A DNA stretch of 36,213 nt from a virus. The number at the start of each line of letters is the position of its first letter. Position 1 is the stretch's first letter. The translations under genes and the position numbers were made by a program. Below, piece after piece: positions 31,555 to 36,213 of the stretch. Where the stretch lies: the IMG/VR virus record IMGVR_UViG_3300050821_023961, positions 1 through 36,213 of that record; one strand, written 5' to 3'. Under the pieces are notes generated by a model. It ran no database searches and was not told the DNA's origin. It saw nothing but the letters and a program-made list of their open reading frames with translations.

Positions 31555-31949
31555 AATCATCAGGCGTTCGTGTTGATGTCGGGATTCAATGTAACAAGTG
31601 TGGGCAGCTAACCGACAAGATGGAACATAAACCCGGATGGACACCAAAACCCGGTAAAGTCTTCTTGTCGTATTGGTACGTTTGTAAAGCCACTAGCTGC
31701 CCTACAACACAGATCAATCCTCTAGCCGCCCGTGTTCTACCGGAACCTATCCAACAATCGCTTGGTGACCGGCTAAAGGCCCTTTACGATCAATTACACA
31801 CAGAGACCGGAATGAGTAAAGACGACTTTGCAGCGAGATACCGACAATATGGAATCGGGTGTCTTGAAGTGGATGTTCGGCTCTTGGAAAGAAACGAAGT
31901 TTCCACCCTACCAATATCAAATGCAGCCGATCCTAACCCGCCCTGGTAG
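31551..31949 (+). CDS. Cys-containing hypothetical protein
   Basis: A 132-residue protein. N-terminal CNKC (14-17) and a later CKATSC pair could form a small zinc knuckle. The C-terminal half is helical (SLGDRLKALYDQLHTETGMSKDDFAARYRQYGIG) and resembles the helical part of some DNA-binding phage proteins, without a firm match. It overlaps the coiled-coil gene by 4 nt, so the two are co-translated. Confidence 0.55.
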   Translation: MKSSGVRVDVGIQCNKCGQLTDKMEHKPGWTPKPGKVFLSYWYVCKATSCPTTQINPLAARVLPEPIQQSLGDRLKALYDQLHTETGMSKDDFAARYRQYGIGCLEVDVRLLERNEVSTLPISNAADPNPPW

Positions 31950-31988
31950 CTTGCCGTTTCCCACTTCATACATACAATCGAGATATAC

Positions 31989-32474
31989 ATGAGTGGCGCA
32001 AAACAGATCCTTTCCGAGCATCACACCTTCGCCGCCGATTCACAACAACAAGGCTTCGGCGACCGGGTTTCTGAATTGTGCATTTGCCGACAATGTGTAG
32101 TCGAAAGAATGGCTCAAGAAACAGAACATAAAATAACAAAGAAGAGCAAAATGAACACCGCAACACAAACAGCAACCGCCCCAACCACAGAAACAGAAAT
32201 CGAGAAAGTATTGAGAGCCGAACTCGAAACGCTCAAAGAACAGATGCGACCGAAACCAACATTACCGCCAATCACGCAAGCGGTACAAGTCGATGGTGAG
32301 CCGATGTACACTATGCTCGTGGTCGCTCGTCACTTGGGAATTTCGTATTCAAAACTTTCAAAGGATCAGGTAGACGGAAAGCTCAAGGGCTACCGACGTG
32401 TGATGTTCTCATACGGGCCATGCTCACGGGTTTTTCTGAGGATTGACGATTTGCGAAAGTACCTGGGAATCTAA
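31989..32474 (+). CDS. Protein with excisionase-like winged HTH
   Basis: A 161-residue protein. The C-terminal part (about 108-161) has MLVVARHLGISYSKLSKDQ, then GKLKGYRRV and RVFLRIDDLRKYLGI, the layout of MerR/excisionase-type HTH_17 domains. The middle is a charged helix (TEIEKVLRAELETLKEQ). The N-terminus has CICRQC and may be a separate element: an alternative ATG at 32151 with GAAGAG 6 nt upstream gives a 107-residue form that keeps the HTH. It may act as excisionase or early regulator with the integrase at 34.9-36.2 kb. It ends in a convergent overlap with the 56-residue gene. Confidence 0.6.
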   Translation: MSGAKQILSEHHTFAADSQQQGFGDRVSELCICRQCVVERMAQETEHKITKKSKMNTATQTATAPTTETEIEKVLRAELETLKEQMRPKPTLPPITQAVQVDGEPMYTMLVVARHLGISYSKLSKDQVDGKLKGYRRVMFSYGPCSRVFLRIDDLRKYLGI

Positions 32475-32641
32475 AACTTTTCTAGGATTCTCTTTCCCTT
32501 TGAATAATTGAATGTAGCTGGAACGGGCGCTTCGTGTGACCGTTCTTTTATCTTGTAATCGGTTGACTCTTTCGGCTTCTGCGCTGCGAGCTTTTGACGT
32601 TTGGCACGCTTGCGAGATTTGATTTGTTCTGATGTTTTCAT
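32471..32641 (-). CDS. 56-residue basic protein
   Basis: The ATG at 32641 has a strong GAGGA ribosome site 4-5 nt upstream, the best Shine-Dalgarno in this part of the window. The product is highly basic in its first 30 residues (SRKRAKRQKLAAQKPK) and ends KGKRILEKF. No family; nucleic-acid binding is likely from composition. It follows the DUF927 gene on the same strand, and the ACCGGCTAC tandem repeat lies between them. Confidence 0.6.
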   Translation of the reverse strand: MKTSEQIKSRKRAKRQKLAAQKPKESTDYKIKERSHEAPVPATFNYSKGKRILEKF

Positions 32642-32660
32642 ATTGTCCTCATTTCTTTTT

Positions 32661-32682
32661 GTAGCCGGTGTAGCCGGTATCC
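32661..32682 (-). repeat. Tandem 9-bp repeat ACCGGCTAC, copy set 2
   Basis: Exact 22-bp reverse copy of 30310-30331. It lies in the 50-nt gap between the DUF927 stop and the next start. Confidence 0.75.
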
Positions 32683-32690
32683 ACTCCTAC

Positions 32691-34367
32691 TCAGTAATCA
32701 AGTATCTTGTCAGACACAACAAAGAACCAAGTAGAACTTTTCTCTTTACCACCCTCGATGAAATCAGGTGTTCTTTCCATTTTCTCAAGACGACCTTCTT
32801 GATAATCCAAGTATCCGAACTTCTTGAGAGATTCCGCCACTATTCGATAATTTACTCCGTTGCAAATGTCATTCACAAACACACTGCGAACGATCAAGAA
32901 GCGGTTGTCCTTGCGGTATCCGATAGCGTTTAATTCAGGCTCATAGTTATCGGCGTGCCCTAATCGCTTGACGGTTGACTTTCTCATATCGTAAAACTGT
33001 GTCTCGTAATTGACAAGCCAGTCTTTGACCCTGATAATGTGTTTCGTCTCAGGATCAAAAGTCTTTGAATACTCTTTCCACGATTCAAAGCAAGTAACGC
33101 ACGCTTCAAAAGCTTCGCCTTCTTTCCATCCCGTAATGCCCATGCGTGTAGCGAGTTCCCCACCGGCTGCGACACTACCGAAACGTGAAGCGGCTCTTCC
33201 GTGCAACGTGTTGGTAGATCCTGAGACAACACGCTTTTGAAATTCGCTGATAATCTGAGCCGCCCCTTTCTCTGCGTTTTTACGACCTTCGATGAATTGC
33301 TTAACGAATTCTAAAATGGCGGTACCGTGAAATTTCGCACAGTTATCATTGATAGTGTCTGCAAAAAGTTTCGGAGTTTTGAAAGAATGAATATCGTCGA
33401 ATAGTCCCATATCTCCGGTTACCGCTGCGACCGTCAAGAACCGCACGTACTGCCCTAGCTGCGGCTCTTTGTCCATTAGTTCGATGCCCACTTCGCCCGT
33501 GCTCAAGAATGGACAATGCCACTCTGGTGTTAGTTTTTGGTTGTAGCGTGCTTTACCTTTTCCGTTTGCGAGAGTATAGAGAGTAGGCCCAAGCGTCTTT
33601 GGATCGGCTAAACCAAGCTCATCCGGTATCAGACAACAATCGTTATGGGCGGCTGCTTTTTGCTCCATTGCGTTAGCGGTGTCTTTCCACGAGAGCATGT
33701 AATGTTTCGGGTGTCCGTAGATACTCGCACACATCCTAGCCGCCGTCGTCTTGCCCTTGCCGGATTCCCCTTCAAGATGGAACCCGCCACCCTCGATACT
33801 CAGCGGGCGCAGCAATGGAGCGGAGAAACCTATGGACATTGAGAACAGCAAGCGAGAGTTACCACGAGCGAGACGAGCGACGTTATACCTCCACTGTTCA
33901 AGCGTGCCGGATTGTTTGAAATCGTTATACTGTTTCTCTCCGGTAAACAAGGCATTGTCAGGACCGAAGGAATAACCCGGCAACACAAAATTAGTATTCT
34001 TGTTTAGCCACCCGGTTGATGTGGATGTCAGCCGCCAATGTGGAGAGTGCAGGGCGTTCAGAAAACCATTCAGCGTGGTGCTACCAAAAGACTCGACTGT
34101 TAGACCCTCATCAATCAGCTTTTTTTTGACCGAAGGAATATCAGCCGTGCGGAAGTAATGCTCTTTGACTTCCCCTTGTGGCGTGAGAAATGCAATCAGC
34201 TTGCCATAGTTGCGCCCGTGTTCGTCTTTGGTCTGATAAAGGATCTTGACCGGAGAGCACAACCGCTGTAAGCCTAGTTTCGGATGATCGTAGTAAACAC
34301 CGTCCGACGTAACGTGATAATCTAACCCTACATCAATCTGCTTTGGTATGAATTCGTCTGCGTCCAT
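32691..34367 (-). CDS. DUF927-type helicase-like replication protein
   Basis: About 558 residues. STGWLNKNTNFVLPGY and SRLLFSMSIGFSAPLLRPL match the DUF927 domain. Walker A GESGKGKT (200-207 from this start) and a Walker B-like CLIPDELG (245-252) follow, then WHCPFLSTGE as a sensor-like element. The C-terminal 150 residues look like a winged-helix or DNA-binding part. DUF927 proteins in phages and plasmids act as replicative helicases, often fused to a primase domain, which is absent here. The frame is open to an ATG at 34421, but 34367 is preferred: GGAAAGGGG lies 11 nt upstream, and the first 18 codons would overlap an ACCGGCTAC repeat that is otherwise non-coding. Confidence 0.82.
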   Translation of the reverse strand: MDADEFIPKQIDVGLDYHVTSDGVYYDHPKLGLQRLCSPVKILYQTKDEHGRNYGKLIAFLTPQGEVKEHYFRTADIPSVKKKLIDEGLTVESFGSTTLNGFLNALHSPHWRLTSTSTGWLNKNTNFVLPGYSFGPDNALFTGEKQYNDFKQSGTLEQWRYNVARLARGNSRLLFSMSIGFSAPLLRPLSIEGGGFHLEGESGKGKTTAARMCASIYGHPKHYMLSWKDTANAMEQKAAAHNDCCLIPDELGLADPKTLGPTLYTLANGKGKARYNQKLTPEWHCPFLSTGEVGIELMDKEPQLGQYVRFLTVAAVTGDMGLFDDIHSFKTPKLFADTINDNCAKFHGTAILEFVKQFIEGRKNAEKGAAQIISEFQKRVVSGSTNTLHGRAASRFGSVAAGGELATRMGITGWKEGEAFEACVTCFESWKEYSKTFDPETKHIIRVKDWLVNYETQFYDMRKSTVKRLGHADNYEPELNAIGYRKDNRFLIVRSVFVNDICNGVNYRIVAESLKKFGYLDYQEGRLEKMERTPDFIEGGKEKSSTWFFVVSDKILDY

Positions 34368-34396
34368 GTTGTTTAATGCCCCTTTCCGGTCACTGA

Positions 34397-34409
34397 CTAC
34401 ACCGGCTAC
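34397..34409. repeat. Single ACCGGCTAC repeat before DUF927
   Basis: CTACACCGGCTAC, with a degenerate CCGGTCACTGA where a first unit would be. It lies just upstream of the preferred DUF927 start. Confidence 0.5.
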
Positions 34410-34501
34410 TTGTTCAATCATGGGGTATTGATTGATTGCCCTGCAAGAAGAAAAATCAATAGTGAATTCCGATCAATGTTTATAGGGTCTTGACGACATG
34501 C

Positions 34502-34650
34502 AAAATAAAGTTGGTCTTACTCTTGACTTTGCCCTATCCCATTTGAACGAATAGAATCAATGGCTTAGAGTGAAGATTGATAGAGCGCCTTTTTGTGATT
34601 TGATATCAACCCATGTAGGCAAAAGTCAAGAGTAAGACCAACTTTATTTT
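34502..34650. repeat. Long inverted repeat, 29-bp perfect arms
   Basis: The arm at 34502-34530 is perfectly complementary to 34622-34650; three more pairs follow after one extra base. About 84 nt separate the arms. Each arm carries a TTGACT pointing inward and an AT-rich outer end. It may be a regulatory switch, origin element or remnant of a small non-autonomous mobile element. Confidence 0.8.
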
Positions 34651-34678
34651 TATAGGACGGTTGGACGGGTTCAGTTTA

Positions 34679-34703
34679 ACCGGCTACTGGAAACACCGGC
34701 TAC
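34679..34703 (+). repeat. ACCGGCTAC pair, copy set 3
   Basis: Two ACCGGCTAC units at 34679-34687 and 34695-34703, separated by 7 nt, in the intergenic control region. Confidence 0.65.
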
Positions 34704-34808
34704 GTTGACATTTGGGCGGCTGCGTGGGAGATTCAATATAGATGAACAAAGAAGAATTACAAGCCGCCATCACCCGCCCTACTTCCTAACAAAGCTCACC
34801 CACCAAAC

Positions 34809-34847
34809 AAAAAGACCGCTAAGGGCAAACCCTCAAGCGGTCCTTTT
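34809..34847 (-). terminator. Bidirectional intrinsic terminator after integrase
   Basis: GACCGCT (34814-34820) pairs with AGCGGTC (34836-34842), with an inner AGGG/CCCT. Minus-strand RNA ends in TTTTTG, plus-strand in CCTTTTC. It lies about 40 nt after the integrase stop. Confidence 0.8.
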
Positions 34848-34884
34848 CAATTCGTCCTAGGCCCTGTTAGGCGGCTTGTCGTGC

Positions 34885-36198
34885 TTATCTCGCTGCCATC
34901 ACTCTAGCCTTCTCGCTTGCGAATTCTTCAGCGGTTAAAATTCCATCGTCCATCAAGCTCTTCAGTTCCTTTAGCTCTGCAACCCAACCATTACCCGCTA
35001 CAACCTCATTAGCGACCACAGGAGCGACCGGAACGGATAGCGCCGTCTTGGGTGTCTTGCCAGCGTTGAAATCGTTCATACTCTTTCTAACCCGTTCCTT
35101 TGCCCGTTGCTCGTTTTGGTTGTATCGAGCGTCCATCGGCTCATGTGTATGCCCCGAGTTTTTCATCCGGTCAGCTTGCGGTATTCCGGCTGCATCCATG
35201 CGAGTGATTGCAGTTCTGCGGGTGTCATGGAACATTACGAGATTTTTCCAAGTTCCGTCTTCTTGCTTTACTCTCAGACCGGCCAGCTTTAACGTGCGGT
35301 CCCATTGATGCTGCCATTTGGTAAACCGCTTGCCTTTGTGATGGAAGAACCATTGAGCGTTAGGATACTCGCTTTCTGTTTTGAGTTTCCACGCTTTCAG
35401 GATTGATTCGAGATTATCAGTTAGCGCCGTGATTCGAGGACGACCGTTTTTCGTCTCACCCGCCCGAAGTTCTATCTGGTGCTGTGTGAAGTTCACTTGT
35501 TCAGGACGGATGAATTTTAATTCTTTCGAGCGAATGCCGGTTTCGTACACGGTCGCAAATATGGGCTTCATGAAATCGGGCGCTACATCCATGACACTCT
35601 CATATTGTGTCGGTGTGATTAGTCCCGTGCGTGCTCTTTGCTTCTCCGCTTTCTTGTCGATTACACCTTTGAAAGATGGAATTGTCAGCGGGTTTACTTT
35701 CTTGGGTGTTGTTTCGGTTCCATGTCTCAGAACCGCCCGCAAACATCCAAGCTCATTGTTGATCGTCACCACACTAGCGCCCGCCGTCATTCGGTCGTCT
35801 CGATACTTGAGCAACAAATTTGTGGTGAGTTTTTCCGGCTTGAGTTCGGCAAAGACCGGCACCAGATGCAGATTAATCATGCTCTGAGATTTGTATGAAG
35901 GTTTGCCGTGCTTGTCAGCCATGTACTCGCCAGCCGCTTCCTCTTTCCGCTTTTTGGTCAGAATGTAATCGTCGAAAAGTTCCTGTATGCGGATTCCACG
36001 AGTGGCAACCGCTGCGACGTTCCGTTGAAGATCCGCTTTCTTTTCGTCTGTGAACTTTACCGCATCCTTTACATTGTCCGTGCCGGTACAAAATACGAGC
36101 TTGTTTCCATTCACGTACACGGCAGCGTAAATCTTGTTTCGTTTCCAATAAAGACCTTTGCCGATTGGTAGACCGTTCTTACCGTTCTTGATTGACAT
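34885..36198 (-). CDS. int: Tyrosine recombinase (integrase) with C-terminal SHOCT domain
   Basis: About 437 residues. The N-terminal arm-binding part has GLYWKRNKIYAAVYVNG; the core-binding helices follow. The catalytic set is visible: Arg223 in ETGIRSKEL, Lys250 in GETKNGRPR, His324 and Arg327 in FHDTRRTAI, His350 in NSGHTH, and nucleophile Tyr359 in DARYNQ. After an Ala/Val-rich linker, residues about 406-436 (VAELKELKSLMDDGILTAEEF) form a SHOCT domain, a short C-terminal oligomerisation module. It would catalyse phage integration and excision. The ATG at 36198 is the likely start, but the frame stays open to the window edge at 36213. Confidence 0.88.
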   Translation of the reverse strand: MSIKNGKNGLPIGKGLYWKRNKIYAAVYVNGNKLVFCTGTDNVKDAVKFTDEKKADLQRNVAAVATRGIRIQELFDDYILTKKRKEEAAGEYMADKHGKPSYKSQSMINLHLVPVFAELKPEKLTTNLLLKYRDDRMTAGASVVTINNELGCLRAVLRHGTETTPKKVNPLTIPSFKGVIDKKAEKQRARTGLITPTQYESVMDVAPDFMKPIFATVYETGIRSKELKFIRPEQVNFTQHQIELRAGETKNGRPRITALTDNLESILKAWKLKTESEYPNAQWFFHHKGKRFTKWQHQWDRTLKLAGLRVKQEDGTWKNLVMFHDTRRTAITRMDAAGIPQADRMKNSGHTHEPMDARYNQNEQRAKERVRKSMNDFNAGKTPKTALSVPVAPVVANEVVAGNGWVAELKELKSLMDDGILTAEEFASEKARVMAAR

Positions 36199-36213
36199 AC
36201 CCAAGACTAGCAC

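Larger units (their letters stand above)
34410..34884. other. Control region between DUF927 and integrase genes
   Basis: About 475 nt with no substantial gene. It holds the long inverted repeat (34502-34650), two ACCGGCTAC units (34679-34703), a 15-codon plus-strand frame at 34741-34788 with a distant GGAG, and a bidirectional terminator. Confidence 0.6.

Noticed and set aside
30310-34703. ACCGGCTAC repeats as a CRISPR array
   Set aside because: Units are 9 bp, directly adjacent or irregularly spaced, in both orientations, and no cas gene is present.
1-36213. tRNA or rRNA genes
   Set aside because: No cloverleaf or rRNA-like stretch was recognised on either strand by eye.

Overview
The window looks like most of a temperate siphovirus (HK97/lambda-type) genome or prophage. 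Most genes lie on the minus strand. Read in that direction, the order is tyrosine integrase, DUF927 helicase-like replication protein, HNH nuclease, terminase, portal, ClpP-type maturation protease, HK97-fold major capsid protein, head-tail joining proteins, tail tube, tail assembly chaperones with a -1 frameshift site, tape measure, lambda M/L/J-like tail-tip proteins, a fibre-like protein and a group of small accessory genes. The left edge stops at the stop codon of a zinc-ribbon gene and the right edge falls at or just before the integrase start, so attachment sites are not visible.

Host (inference): the secreted cargo resembles Acidobacteriota, especially Bryobacter/Solibacter-like lineages. 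It includes a small secreted protein with a cohesin-like beta-sandwich plus a Cys/Asp-rich dockerin-like tail, and several signal peptides whose predicted mature chain begins with Gln. G+C is moderate. No ribosomal or housekeeping gene is present to test this.

Layout. 1-2.3 kb: small distal late genes (zinc ribbon, basic protein, coiled coil with C-terminal membrane anchor, two secreted proteins). 2.3-13.2 kb: fibre, tail tip J/L/M, tape measure, gp10-like protein. 13.2-14.8 kb: G/GT chaperones, a small beta-rich protein, tail tube. 14.8-16.1 kb: cargo, a GT2 glycosyltransferase and a secreted protein on the plus strand. 16.1-19.6 kb: tail terminator fused to a TIG domain, head closure, connector, capsid. 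19.8-24.8 kb: a plus-strand HNH-like gene, protease, portal, a 56-residue membrane protein, and a terminase large subunit split into separate ATPase and nuclease genes, then the small subunit. 24.9-28.1 kb: three consecutive secreted-protein genes between terminase and HNH. 28.1-30.3 kb: two nuclease-like genes, a methyltransferase relic and small genes. 30.3-31.2 kb: gene-poor, rich in inverted repeats. 31.2-32.5 kb: a plus-strand operon behind a sigma70-like promoter. 32.5-36.2 kb: a small basic protein, DUF927 protein, a control region with a 29-bp inverted repeat, and the integrase.

The most unusual signal is a minus-strand motif, TAAATAC and close variants, at a nearly fixed 4-6 nt before the start codons of many late genes that mostly lack a Shine-Dalgarno sequence. 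It also occurs farther upstream of the tail-tube gene and, as exact TATAAATA, upstream of the capsid gene. Two copies lie just downstream of predicted terminators. It resembles the T4 late-promoter -10 element and would give leaderless or nearly leaderless mRNAs. At the tail-tube and J genes it is embedded in inverted repeats that would hide the ribosome site only in read-through transcripts. One copy precedes no ORF but a possible short RNA ending at a strong terminator. A second layer is a 9-bp repeat, ACCGGCTAC, in tandem at several non-coding sites around the replication gene. No endolysin, repressor or RNA gene of known type was recognised.
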